31,224 nt of DNA. Origin: an uncultured Lachnospiraceae bacterium. Its GTDB lineage: Bacteria; Bacillota; Clostridia; Lachnospirales; Lachnospiraceae. Shown in pieces: positions 22,443-31,098 of the stretch. The DNA is taken from the NCBI GenBank assembly GCA_910576975.1, contig CAJTJY010000008.1, positions 1 through 31,224 of the forward strand, given 5' to 3'. The notes beneath the pieces are model-generated. The model had not been told where the DNA came from. It did no database searches and worked only from the letters and a program-made list of their open reading frames with translations. The translations under genes and the position numbers were made by a program. Numbering within the stretch: the first letter of the stretch is position 1; every line of letters begins with the position of its first letter.

Positions 22443-23801
22443 CTATTTTTCTTCTAAAACATCTTCCATCTGCAAAACATGTTCTTTGAGTCTGGAAATG
22501 ATCCTGCCTCGCACCAATTTATTTTCTAAATTCTTGCCCAAACTTGCACAAGCGGGTACCGCTGCCTTTACATATTCTTTCGTGTGTCCAATAAAATATT
22601 CTGTGCCTCCAAAGGAAACTTTCTCTTCGAGCAGCACTTCCGCCTCTCTTCCGATATGCCAATTCAAAAACTCTTCGTTCATAGGCGCCAAGTCAGAAAA
22701 TAACTTATCGCTGCGATCATTTTTCACTTCCTCCGGCACTTGGCACTCCATCTGTGCCGCCTTGGTTCCTTTGCGCACAGAGTACTTGAAAATATGTATC
22801 TCAAAAAAACCGATACGCCTTAGAAACTGCCTTGTAGTTTCAAATTCTTCCTCTGTCTCTCCAGGAAAACCTACAATCACGTCTGTGGTAATTGCAGGGT
22901 GGTCAAAGTATTTGCGCAAAATCTCACAGCCCTTTTGATAATCCTCACAAGTATATTTGCGGTTCATCCGCCGCAAGGTAGCGTCGCATCCGCTCTGTAA
23001 GGACAAATGGAAATGAGGACAGATTTTGGGAAGCTTCGACAATTGACCCGCAAATTTTTCTGTGACAATCTTAGGCTCCAGGGAGCCAAGACGAATGCGG
23101 TCGATTCCAGGCGCCTCGTGAACGCTTTGTATCAGCGAGAGCAAATCCGTACCCAGATCCATGCCGTAAGAACTTAAATGAATTCCGGTAAGCACGACTT
23201 CCCGGTATCCATTTGCGGCAAGCATTTCCACCTCCTGCAAGACGTCTTCAAGTTCGCGGCTTCTCACCCTGCCTCTGGCATAAGGAATGATGCAATAGCT
23301 GCAGAACTGATTGCATCCGTCCTGCACCTTGATAAACGCCCTGGTGCGCGCCGCCGTCTGGCTTGCCCGCAGTGATTCATAAACAGAATCCTGTGCAAGA
23401 TCTTCAACAGCCGTAATACCCTTAGCGCCATCTTTTTGTCCTGATGCGCATTCTTTGGCAGCAAAATATTGTTCCAGCAGCTTCGGTAACTGATGTTTTT
23501 TATTATTTCCAATCAAAATGTCAATCGCCTGATCCGCCCTTGCCTGTTCCTTTGCCGTCTGCACATAACATCCTGCCGCCACTACCACGCTGTCTGGATT
23601 TCTCTTTTTTGCCCGGTGCAGCATTTGACGTGATTTGCGGTCTGCGATATTGGTAACAGAACAGGTATTGACCACGTAGACGTCCGCAACCTCTTCAAAA
23701 GGCACGATTTGATAGCCAGCCTGTTCTAAAAGCTGCTGCATGCCTTCTGTTTCATACACGTTTACTTTGCACCCCAGATTGTGTAATGCTGCTTTTTTCA
23801 T
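22443..23801 (-). CDS. mtaB: tRNA t6A37 methylthiotransferase
   Basis: A 452-residue methylthiotransferase. The first Fe-S cluster ligands are C11, C47 and C78, the radical-SAM CX3CX2C is C163, C167 and C170 (CNQFCSYC), and a C-terminal TRAM-like domain follows. It adds a methylthio group to t6A37 of ANN-decoding tRNAs, giving ms2t6A. The LGCKVNVYETEGM start separates it from MiaB and RimO. The ATG at 23799–23801 has GGAGCG upstream; an earlier in-frame ATG at 23843 is less well placed. In Bacillus it lies next to prmA and rsmE, which here are about 3.6 kb upstream across the cysteine desulfurase–thiI pair and the HPr-like gene. Confidence 0.92.
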   Translation of the reverse strand: MKKAALHNLGCKVNVYETEGMQQLLEQAGYQIVPFEEVADVYVVNTCSVTNIADRKSRQMLHRAKKRNPDSVVVAAGCYVQTAKEQARADQAIDILIGNNKKHQLPKLLEQYFAAKECASGQKDGAKGITAVEDLAQDSVYESLRASQTAARTRAFIKVQDGCNQFCSYCIIPYARGRVRSRELEDVLQEVEMLAANGYREVVLTGIHLSSYGMDLGTDLLSLIQSVHEAPGIDRIRLGSLEPKIVTEKFAGQLSKLPKICPHFHLSLQSGCDATLRRMNRKYTCEDYQKGCEILRKYFDHPAITTDVIVGFPGETEEEFETTRQFLRRIGFFEIHIFKYSVRKGTKAAQMECQVPEEVKNDRSDKLFSDLAPMNEEFLNWHIGREAEVLLEEKVSFGGTEYFIGHTKEYVKAAVPACASLGKNLENKLVRGRIISRLKEHVLQMEDVLEEK

Positions 23802-23878
23802 TGTAACGCTCCATTCTCTCAGCGGCAATATCAACAAAAACATTGCGCATATTTTTCCTTAAATTGGTTATGGCACCA

Positions 23879-23907
23879 TTGACTTTTAGCAGAAAAGACG
23901 GTACTAT
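23879..23907 (+). promoter_or_regulatory. Promoter of the HPr-like gene
   Basis: TTGACT (23879–23884), a 17-base spacer and TACTAT (23902–23907). A second TATAAT-like box at about 23932 lies too close to the ribosome site to be the -10. Confidence 0.45.
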
Positions 23908-23950
23908 TAAAGAAACTATTTTCTTACACTATATAATAAGGAGGTTTTTC

Positions 23951-24181
23951 ATGTTAACCGTACAGATTTCATTAAATTCTATTGATAAGGTAAAGTCTTT
24001 CGTAAATGCCATCACACAGTTTGATTTTGATTTTGACTTGATTTCCGGAAGATATGTCATTGACGCCAAATCGATTATGGGAATTTTCAGCCTTGACTTG
24101 TCCAAGCCCATCGATCTCGCTATCCATGCGGAAGCGAATAAAGACGAAGTTTTGGAAGTGTTAAAGCCATACCTGGTTTAA
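23951..24181 (+). CDS. HPr-like protein lacking the phosphorylatable histidine
   Basis: A 76-residue protein with the size and fold pattern of the PTS phosphocarrier HPr. The AKSIMGIFSLDL stretch (39–50) corresponds to the HPr regulatory Ser46 region, and S41 is kept. The usual GLHARPA segment with His15 is replaced by SLNSIDKVKSF, so it cannot relay phosphate from enzyme I. It may be a regulatory paralogue, like Crh of Bacillus, which also lacks His15 but keeps Ser46. AGGAGG precedes the ATG at 23951. It is an independent plus-strand unit between two minus-strand operons, with its own strong terminator. Confidence 0.8.
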   Translation: MLTVQISLNSIDKVKSFVNAITQFDFDFDLISGRYVIDAKSIMGIFSLDLSKPIDLAIHAEANKDEVLEVLKPYLV

Positions 24182-24208
24182 TCTAACCAGCAGTCCCGTA
24201 CATCATCT

Positions 24209-24242
24209 CCCCCATGAAGCTTTCATGGGGGTTTTCTTTTTT
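24209..24242 (+). terminator. Strong intrinsic terminator after the HPr-like gene
   Basis: CCCCCATGAA pairs perfectly with TTCATGGGGG around a three-base loop (24209–24231), followed by TTTTCTTTTTT. It reaches into the thiI stop codon on the other strand and may partly stop thiI transcription too. Confidence 0.9.
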
Positions 24243-25437
24243 ACAAATCGAGCACGTCCGCCTGTACCACGATCGTCTCTGCTTCTCTCACCGCTTGCTC
24301 CACCATCTCATCGATCTGTTCCACGAGGCGGGTCTCAGAGCGGCGGATTGCTTTTAAGCTTGGCTTTGTCACAGGATGTTTTGCCACAAAAATGGTGCAA
24401 CAGTCTTCGTAGGGCAGAATAGACGTCTCGTATGTGCCGATTTTTTCTGAAATCCCGATAATTTCCTGCTTGTCAAAACCTATCAAAGGACGATATACCG
24501 GCATGGCGCACACCTCGTCGGTCGCTGCCAAAGACTGCATGGTCTGGCTTGCCACTTGTCCAATGCTTTCCCCTGTAATCAGCCCTAGCGATCCTGTTTC
24601 CTGTGCAAAGCGCTCTGCAATCCGCATCATATAACGGCGCATAATGATTGTTAGCTCCTCATGCGGGCACTTCTCGTAAATATACATCTGAATATCTGTA
24701 AAATTCACGACTTTTAAATAAATGGGACCTGTATACTTTGCCACGATTCTTGCCAAGTCGACGACCTTTTGCTTGGCACGCTCGCTGGTATAGGGCGGCG
24801 CATGAAAGTAAACGGCGTCAATTTTTACCCCTCGCTTTGCGATCATATATCCTGCTACAGGACTGTCAATGCCTCCGGAAAGAAGCAACATTCCTTTGCC
24901 ATTGGTTCCCACTGGCATTCCGCCTGGCCCTGGAATCACCTCCGAATATATATTGATTTGTCCTCGAATTTCAACATTTACCATGATATCCGGATCGTGC
25001 ACATCCACTCTCATCTCTGGGAACGCAGTTAAAATCCGGTCTCCCAAAGCGGCATTGACTTCCATCGAACTCATGGGATAGCTTTTCTTTGCCCGCCGGG
25101 CGTTGACCTTGAAAGTTTTCTTCTTATCTGGATATCGCATTTCTAGATATTGCAACACATCTTCGGCAAGTTTCTCAAATCCTTCTTCCTTGGCAAGCAC
25201 TACTGGGCAGATGCCCACAATTCCAAACACGCACCGCAGGCTTTCGATTGTCTCGTCATAGTCATAATCTGACAATGCCTCAATATAGATACGCCCCTGT
25301 TCCCTAGTAATCGAGAATTCCCCTTCCACAGGCTTGAGCGCATACTTGATCTGATGTACTAAAGCGTCCTCAAATAACCGTCTGTTTTTCCCCTTAATTC
25401 CGATCTCTCCGTATTTTATTAAAAATGCCTTAAACAT
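24241..25437 (-). CDS. thiI: tRNA 4-thiouridine synthase
   Basis: A 398-residue ThiI with an N-terminal ferredoxin-like/THUMP region (about 1–165) and a PP-loop ATP-pyrophosphatase domain with SGGIDSP at residues 187–193. It lacks the C-terminal rhodanese domain of the enterobacterial form, as in Bacillus. It activates U8 of tRNA for thiolation (s4U8) and may also serve thiazole synthesis. Sulfur should come from the cysteine desulfurase encoded 12 bases upstream, matching the NifZ–ThiI pair of Bacillus. It is the last gene of its operon. Confidence 0.94.
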   Translation of the reverse strand: MFKAFLIKYGEIGIKGKNRRLFEDALVHQIKYALKPVEGEFSITREQGRIYIEALSDYDYDETIESLRCVFGIVGICPVVLAKEEGFEKLAEDVLQYLEMRYPDKKKTFKVNARRAKKSYPMSSMEVNAALGDRILTAFPEMRVDVHDPDIMVNVEIRGQINIYSEVIPGPGGMPVGTNGKGMLLLSGGIDSPVAGYMIAKRGVKIDAVYFHAPPYTSERAKQKVVDLARIVAKYTGPIYLKVVNFTDIQMYIYEKCPHEELTIIMRRYMMRIAERFAQETGSLGLITGESIGQVASQTMQSLAATDEVCAMPVYRPLIGFDKQEIIGISEKIGTYETSILPYEDCCTIFVAKHPVTKPSLKAIRRSETRLVEQIDEMVEQAVREAETIVVQADVLDL

Positions 25438-25449
25438 AGGTTTTCCTTT

Positions 25450-26604
25450 CTATTGCCTTATGTATTTTCCAAGCATCGGCGCAAGCTCTCTAAGCTTTTT
25501 CATACAGTAATCCACTTCCTGCAATGTATTGTCCTCACAGAAACTTATGCGCACAGTAGAATCTAAATATTCCCTCTTTGCACCGATTGCCTGCAGCGTC
25601 GCACTGACTGCTGGCTTATTGGAAGAACATGCGCTTCCTGCCGATACATAAATCCCGCATTCCTCCAGGGCATGGAGCAGCACTTCGCTGCGAACGCCTT
25701 TGACGCTCAGGCTGATAATATGAGGCGCGCTGTCTCTGCCCGTCTTTCCATTGACATGCGCCCAGTCCTGATCTGCAATGCCCAAAAGAAAGGCTTCTTT
25801 CAAGCGGTACAAGTGCTCCTGCTTCCTCTCAAAATCCTCATAGGCCTCCCATGCCGCCTGTCCAAGTCCAGCAATTCCAGGCACATTTTCCGTCCCAGAA
25901 CGCAAATTTTTCTGCTGTCCCCCTCCATAGAGAATCGGCTTGAGCTTGGTTTTATCCTTTACATACAAAAATCCGCTGCCTTTTGGCCCATGGATCTTAT
26001 GACCGCTGACGGACATCAGGTCAAACCCCAATTTCTTGGGATGGATTATATATTTTCCATATGCCTGAATCGCATCCACATGAAACAACGCCTTTGGATT
26101 TTTGTCCTTGACAGTTTTTACGGCTTCAGCGATAGGTTCTACTGCCCCAATCTCGTTATTTACAAACATGACAGATACCAGGATCGTCTCCGGCGTCACC
26201 GCTTCTCTCAACTGGTCTAGCGACAAAATGCCATTTTGATCCACATCCAGCCAAGTCACAGAAAAACCCTGCTCCTCAAGAAATCTCATGGGCGCAGACA
26301 CTGCCGGATGCTCTATTTTCGTGGTAATTAAATGCATCCCGCTGCGCTTATTTGCCATTGCCGCTCCTAAAATGGCAAGATTGTTGGATTCTGTCCCTCC
26401 TGAAGTAAAGACCAGCTCTGATTGACTGACTTTCAATGTCTTACAAATCCTTGTCCTGGCTTCCCGGATATAGTTTTCCCCTGTCAGCCCCTTTCCATGC
26501 AAAGAAGAAGGATTTCCATAATCCTCGGACAAGACGCGCATCATAAGCTCCTTTGCCCCATCCGAACAACGCGTGGTGGCTGAATTATCAAAATAAACTT
26601 CCAT
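25450..26604 (-). CDS. Cysteine desulfurase paired with ThiI
   Basis: A 384-residue class-V PLP enzyme of the NifS/IscS group. The N-terminus is YFDNSATT, the PLP lysine is K203 in SGHKIHGPKG, and the persulfide cysteine is C326 in SAGSACSSN. It removes sulfur from cysteine, giving alanine and an enzyme persulfide. The tight link with thiI (12 bases) implies that tRNA thiolation is a main use, as for NifZ of Bacillus. No iscU/sufU scaffold is adjacent, so a general Fe-S role is less likely. It begins 37 bases after rsmE. Confidence 0.93.
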   Translation of the reverse strand: MEVYFDNSATTRCSDGAKELMMRVLSEDYGNPSSLHGKGLTGENYIREARTRICKTLKVSQSELVFTSGGTESNNLAILGAAMANKRSGMHLITTKIEHPAVSAPMRFLEEQGFSVTWLDVDQNGILSLDQLREAVTPETILVSVMFVNNEIGAVEPIAEAVKTVKDKNPKALFHVDAIQAYGKYIIHPKKLGFDLMSVSGHKIHGPKGSGFLYVKDKTKLKPILYGGGQQKNLRSGTENVPGIAGLGQAAWEAYEDFERKQEHLYRLKEAFLLGIADQDWAHVNGKTGRDSAPHIISLSVKGVRSEVLLHALEECGIYVSAGSACSSNKPAVSATLQAIGAKREYLDSTVRISFCEDNTLQEVDYCMKKLRELAPMLGKYIRQ

Positions 26605-26641
26605 GACTCCTCCTGATTGTTACCATGCCTTTCTATTTCAG

Positions 26642-27373
26642 CTATTCTTCCAACGCGTAAATCAGCATCGAAAGCGCGCAAAGCCCTGCTGTCTCTGTCC
26701 GCAGAATGCGGTTGCCCAGAGAAATGATTTCCATCTCGTCTTTTACCTGATCAATCTCCGAAGAAGCAAAGCCTCCTTCTGGTCCAATGAAGATTCCAAC
26801 CGTGCTGCCCTTTTTAATGTTGCCTAACACTTCTCTGGTGCGTGCCATGCCGCGCTGATTTTCATAAGGAAGCAGGCGCACTTCCAGATTCTTAGCATAT
26901 TCTGCTGCCTTCTCAAAAGTCATAACTTGTCCCACTGAGGGGATTCTGCTGCGCTTAGACTGTTTGGCGGCGCTCTCTGCAATCGCCTGCCATCTTGCGC
27001 GCTTTGCCTCTGCCCGGGCGCCGTCCACCTTGACCACGCAATTTTTCATAGCAACTGGAATGATCTCAGACACCCCAAGTTCCACTGCTTTCTGGATTAC
27101 AAGTTCCATCTTGTCTCCCTTAGGCAATCCTTGAAACAAGGTAACCTTAAGCTCTGGCTCTGTTCCCTGGGCTTGCCCCAAAATGCTTAGAAAAATCTGC
27201 CCTTCTTTCATTTCTTGAATCTCGCAATACAAGTCCCTGCCCGCATTGTCGTTGATTCGAACCTGCTCCCCTCCCCGCATACGCAGGACATTTCTAATAT
27301 GGTTGACATCGCTGCCCGAAATTATAACCTGATCACCCTGAATCTGCTCAGGTTCTACAAAAAATTGAAACAT
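26642..27373 (-). CDS. rsmE: 16S rRNA (uracil1498-N3)-methyltransferase
   Basis: A 243-residue SPOUT-family enzyme with an N-terminal PUA-like domain (about 1–70) and the knotted SAM-binding motifs IGPEGGFASSEI and RILRTETAGLCAL near the C-terminus. It methylates N3 of U1498 in the decoding centre of 16S rRNA. It lies 15 bases after prmA, the same pairing as yqeT–yqeU in Bacillus, with AGGAG upstream. Confidence 0.93.
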   Translation of the reverse strand: MFQFFVEPEQIQGDQVIISGSDVNHIRNVLRMRGGEQVRINDNAGRDLYCEIQEMKEGQIFLSILGQAQGTEPELKVTLFQGLPKGDKMELVIQKAVELGVSEIIPVAMKNCVVKVDGARAEAKRARWQAIAESAAKQSKRSRIPSVGQVMTFEKAAEYAKNLEVRLLPYENQRGMARTREVLGNIKKGSTVGIFIGPEGGFASSEIDQVKDEMEIISLGNRILRTETAGLCALSMLIYALEE

Positions 27374-27388
27374 CTCTCTGCTCCTGTT

Positions 27389-28336
27389 CTATGTTCTGGC
27401 GCTAATGCTCACCCATTCGCCCTGACGGCAGACTTCCAAAATCTCAAATCCTGCTTCCAAAAGCGCCTGTCTTACAGATTGCTCTTTAAAATCAATGATC
27501 CCGCTGGTAATATAAATGCCGCCCTTTTTGAGACGCTTTGGAATCACCGGGGTCAAAGGAATGATAATGTCCGCCAGAATATTTGCCACAACGATATCAT
27601 ACGCCCCGCCTACCTGTTCCTGAAAGCTTGGATCATCAATCAAGTTTCCATGATAAAATGTGGCTCTTTCCATTGGCAGGCCATTGACTTTCCAATTCTC
27701 TTCTGCCGCCTCCTTGCACATCGGGTCAATATCCGTCCCTGTCACGCTGCCCGCACCCAGCTTTGCGCTGACCAAAGACAAAATACCGCTGCCACAGCCC
27801 ACATCCAGCACACGGTCCTCTGGTTTTAAATATTTGCATAGCTGACGGATGCACAACTGTGTCGTCTCGTGCTTTCCTGTTCCAAAAGACGTCCCTGGAT
27901 CAATCTCAATCACGCAGCGACAGTTTTCGATCTGGGGCATCTGCTCCCAAGTCGGCTTGATCAGGATATCTTCAATCACAAAGGATTTGAAATACTGTTT
28001 CCAGTTATTGATCCAGTCCTTGTCTTCGGTCTCTGTCTCAGAAATCTCCGCCGTTCCAATATCGACAAATGTTCTAAGACTGTCAAGCTCTTCTTTCACC
28101 TTGGCAAGAAGCATTTCCTGTTGCTGTTTTGCATCGAGATAAAAGCTGACAGACGCCTTTCCCTCATCTGGCGGTAATTGTGGCAGTATGTCAATATATA
28201 ATTTCTCCTTATCCTCTGCTGACAAAGGCAGATTATCCTCAATCTGAACCCCGAAAATCCCCAGATCCGCCAACATGCTGCTGATAAAATCCTCGGCCTG
28301 GGTAGTGGTCAAAATGGTGTATTTCTTCCATTTCAT
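27389..28336 (-). CDS. prmA: Ribosomal protein L11 methyltransferase
   Basis: A 315-residue protein with an N-terminal substrate-recognition domain and a C-terminal SAM methyltransferase domain: DPGTSFGTGKHETT, LDVGCGSGILSL and VANILADIIIPL. It methylates lysine and N-terminal amino groups of ribosomal protein L11. The ATG at 28334–28336 is used because GGAGGAG lies immediately upstream, and the open frame before it is only the ribosome site. It is cotranscribed with rsmE and follows the SGNH gene by 28 bases. Confidence 0.93.
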   Translation of the reverse strand: MKWKKYTILTTTQAEDFISSMLADLGIFGVQIEDNLPLSAEDKEKLYIDILPQLPPDEGKASVSFYLDAKQQQEMLLAKVKEELDSLRTFVDIGTAEISETETEDKDWINNWKQYFKSFVIEDILIKPTWEQMPQIENCRCVIEIDPGTSFGTGKHETTQLCIRQLCKYLKPEDRVLDVGCGSGILSLVSAKLGAGSVTGTDIDPMCKEAAEENWKVNGLPMERATFYHGNLIDDPSFQEQVGGAYDIVVANILADIIIPLTPVIPKRLKKGGIYITSGIIDFKEQSVRQALLEAGFEILEVCRQGEWVSISART

Positions 28337-28364
28337 AGGCTCCTCCAATCTGTGTCCCTGCTGG

Positions 28365-29339
28365 TCAAATGTTTTTTAAATCTTTTGCCAGCCGGGCGCT
28401 GAACCTGCCAGCCTGGTCTTTATCCATATGTCCTTCCCAGTCAGAAAATCCGTTCAGGCTGTAATCAAACCCTCTGATCTTGCGCTGCGGAAGGTTATAA
28501 TTCCAAAGCGGCACTTTTTGTTCTTTCATATAAGAACTGAAATATGCGTCAATTTCCTGATAATTATCCTGATACTTTTCCAATGTTTCCTTAGGTACCG
28601 GAGTGATAATCGCTACCAAGGCTATGCCTTTATCACGGCAAAACTTTGCGATTTTTTCAAAATACCGGAAAGACTCCTCGTTCTTGTCTTTTTCTTCCCA
28701 CAACGTCAGTTCCTGTCTCTTCTCTGTGCCAGGCGACGGAGGGGCATTTACAAATCCATCGGTAAAATCCCATCCAATCTCCTCGGGATTTGGAATACGA
28801 TATTCCTTATAATCCTCGGTCTGTTTTGTTGAAATATTCTTTTTGACATTCTTAAATTGTCCTCTGTAGTAAAACCATGGAAAAAACGATGCGCGAAAGT
28901 CCATCTCAAGCATTTTACTTGCAAAATATTCCAGTTTTGCCGCCGACCAGGGCATCTCATAATACAGCCTGTTAAAATCCCCTCTCGGTCCCTGCTTTGT
29001 GCACCAATAACCTGGATCGAGTTCATATATTACTGTCTTGGGAATCCCCTTTTCACAAACTTTTTTCAGTAAAAAATAAGCGTCCTCAGGAAATTCCCCG
29101 CCCAGACAAAGATTAATGCTTTTCTGCCCTGTCTTCTCCTCCACCACTTTGGGATTAATCCCATTTAATCCATGAGAAGTGCCTAGGAACACCGTATCAT
29201 ATTGCTCCGTAGTAATCCGATGCATCATCAGCCTCACGTAGCTATAGGGAATCAGCGCATAATTCATCGTCGCATTTACTGCCGCCAGCGCTGCCAAGAG
29301 AAACACGACCAGAAGTATGGCTTTCTTAAAATTGTGCAT
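28365..29339 (-). CDS. Membrane-anchored SGNH/DltD-like protein
   Basis: A 324-residue protein with an N-terminal signal anchor (about residues 5–24) and an extracytoplasmic domain. FLGTSHGLNGINP carries a candidate nucleophile S55, and a C-terminal D300…H304 pair (DWEGH) resembles the SGNH acid–histidine pair. With the MBOAT and carrier-protein genes it fits a dlt-like module in which it would pass or remove acyl groups on a surface polymer. It is not a close DltD by eye, so the polymer and acyl group are unknown. The ATG at 29337–29339 overlaps the MBOAT gene by 14 bases and follows AGGAGG. Confidence 0.75.
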   Translation of the reverse strand: MHNFKKAILLVVFLLAALAAVNATMNYALIPYSYVRLMMHRITTEQYDTVFLGTSHGLNGINPKVVEEKTGQKSINLCLGGEFPEDAYFLLKKVCEKGIPKTVIYELDPGYWCTKQGPRGDFNRLYYEMPWSAAKLEYFASKMLEMDFRASFFPWFYYRGQFKNVKKNISTKQTEDYKEYRIPNPEEIGWDFTDGFVNAPPSPGTEKRQELTLWEEKDKNEESFRYFEKIAKFCRDKGIALVAIITPVPKETLEKYQDNYQEIDAYFSSYMKEQKVPLWNYNLPQRKIRGFDYSLNGFSDWEGHMDKDQAGRFSARLAKDLKNI

Positions 29340-30858
29340 AAATAAAACCTCCTGCCTCGCCGGAAGGCTGTCCCAGAGCCGGAAGCACCAGAAATAATGC
29401 TGCAAAAAGAACGCATTTCACCAACCAGTGCCGCCTTCCATAAAAACTTTCCAAATCTCTGCCCTGTTCCTGCAGCAGGCTTACCACAAATACGATCAAG
29501 CAACCTGCCAAAATCACAAACAGAATGATGGGCGTATACGCCGTACCGCTCGCCTCCCCGCTCTCAATCGTCAAAAGCTCCGACAGCCGAAACCGGGTCA
29601 GCGAATATTTCATCATTTGAAACGCCGCTTGCACGCTGTTTGCACGGTCAAAAAACCAACTGATATTCACAAGCAGGAACGTACGCAAAATTTGAAAAAA
29701 GCGAAATCCCAGACTGTCGTCTGAAATATGAAGCGCCTGTTTCCAGTTCCGGTACTTAGGCGCCATCAATCCGCTGAATGCAATGATCACGCCGTTATAC
29801 AGTCCATATACAATAAACTTCCAGGCGGCTCCATGCCAGACGCCCACTACCAAAAATACGATAATGTTCGCCAGGCAGATGGGAAGAAGCCTCCCTGTCT
29901 GTTTGCCAAAAACCTTCTTGGCAAATTTAGAAAAATGCTTCATCCATCGAGACAGAGACACCGGGTAAAATATATAATCTTTCATCCAGGTTCCCAAAGT
30001 GATATGCCAGCGATGCCAAAAGTCTGTGATAGACACTGCAAAATAAGGACGCTTAAAGTTTTCGTCGATCTGTATTCCGAATAATCCGGCGATTCCAATT
30101 ACCACGTCCATGCCGCCAGAAAAGTCACAGTAAAGCTGTATGCTGTAAGCCAGAACCGCCACAATTCCCAGACCGGAATACTTTTGTGGATCACCAAAAA
30201 TTGCATCCACAAATATGACTGCATTGTCCGCAATCACCATCTTCTTGAAATATCCCCATAAAATCCGCAGCAGGCTCAGCTCCGTTCTTTTGAGGTCAAA
30301 GCTGTGAGATTCATAGAGCTGCCTGCCAAGCTTGTCAAAACGCCCGATAGGCCCCTGGAGGATCTGTGGAAAAAAAGATACAAACAAGGCAAAGCGAAAC
30401 AGATTCTGCTCTGCCTTTATCTTCTCCCAATATACGTCAAGAATATATCCCATCGACTGAAAGGTATAAAATGAGATCCCCAGCGGCAGCAGCAAGGACA
30501 ATTCTCCCTGTTTGATCCCAAAAATGGCATTTGCGGTAGAAATGGCAAAATTTGTGTACTTCAAAATTGCTAACACGCCGAAATTCAGCAAAAGCACCAA
30601 CACTAGCGCCCGTCTTTTTCTTTGTCTGCGCCTGCTTTTATCCGGTTCTTTGTGACTCAAAGTCTGAATCCAGATTCCGGCAAGCCAGGTACTTACTGTA
30701 GTAAGTGCCAGAAAGCATGTGACCTTTATCCCTCCGCTGCTATAATAAATATAGCTAAAAATAAGCAGCCAGATCCACTGGTATTTTCGGGGAATCCAAT
30801 AATATCCTGCCGCCGCCGTCACCACAAACAAAAGAAATTCCATTGAAATCAGCGACAT
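29326..30858 (-). CDS. MBOAT (DltB/AlgI-like) membrane O-acyltransferase
   Basis: A 510-residue polytopic membrane protein, about 10–12 helices. The MBOAT signature is seen as DFWHRWHITLGTWMKDYIFYP (H282, H285) and the catalytic histidine as GVWHGAAW (H342), with CDFSGGMDVVIGIA before them. Such proteins move acyl groups across the membrane to polymers such as teichoic acid or alginate. It lies between a carrier-protein gene (seven-base gap) and the SGNH gene (overlap), so the three are one unit. DltA is not next to it, so D-alanine cannot be assumed as substrate. Confidence 0.9.
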   Translation of the reverse strand: MSLISMEFLLFVVTAAAGYYWIPRKYQWIWLLIFSYIYYSSGGIKVTCFLALTTVSTWLAGIWIQTLSHKEPDKSRRRQRKRRALVLVLLLNFGVLAILKYTNFAISTANAIFGIKQGELSLLLPLGISFYTFQSMGYILDVYWEKIKAEQNLFRFALFVSFFPQILQGPIGRFDKLGRQLYESHSFDLKRTELSLLRILWGYFKKMVIADNAVIFVDAIFGDPQKYSGLGIVAVLAYSIQLYCDFSGGMDVVIGIAGLFGIQIDENFKRPYFAVSITDFWHRWHITLGTWMKDYIFYPVSLSRWMKHFSKFAKKVFGKQTGRLLPICLANIIVFLVVGVWHGAAWKFIVYGLYNGVIIAFSGLMAPKYRNWKQALHISDDSLGFRFFQILRTFLLVNISWFFDRANSVQAAFQMMKYSLTRFRLSELLTIESGEASGTAYTPIILFVILAGCLIVFVVSLLQEQGRDLESFYGRRHWLVKCVLFAALFLVLPALGQPSGEAGGFIYAQF

Positions 30859-30865
30859 CCTGCAC

Positions 30866-31096
30866 CTACCGTTCTGCCTGCAGTTTCTTTACCATCGCCC
30901 ACAAAGCCTTCGCTGAATTGAAATTCGACGGAATTACCTGAGAAGGCGTAATCGTGATCTCAAACTCATCCTGCAATTCACTGACAATGGAAAGAATAGC
31001 AAAAGAATCTAAAATTCCATCATCGATCAATGTCTCGCAATTTTCATAATCTGTATCCGGCTGAATCTCTTCCAAAATCTCTAATAATTTTTCCAT
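30866..31096 (-). CDS. Acyl/D-alanyl carrier protein
   Basis: A 76-residue acidic carrier protein with the phosphopantetheine serine S31 in DDGILDSFAIL. The spacing is normal for ACP/DltC proteins, and the sequence is closer to DltC-like carriers than to fatty-acid ACP, which has a DSLD motif. I chose the ATG at 31094–31096, preceded by GGAGGAAAAG; a frame that begins 11 codons earlier runs through the duplicated leader. It should deliver an activated acyl or aminoacyl group to the MBOAT protein encoded next. The activating enzyme is not seen and may lie upstream outside the window. Confidence 0.85.
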   Translation of the reverse strand: MEKLLEILEEIQPDTDYENCETLIDDGILDSFAILSIVSELQDEFEITITPSQVIPSNFNSAKALWAMVKKLQAER

Positions 31097-31098
31097 CT

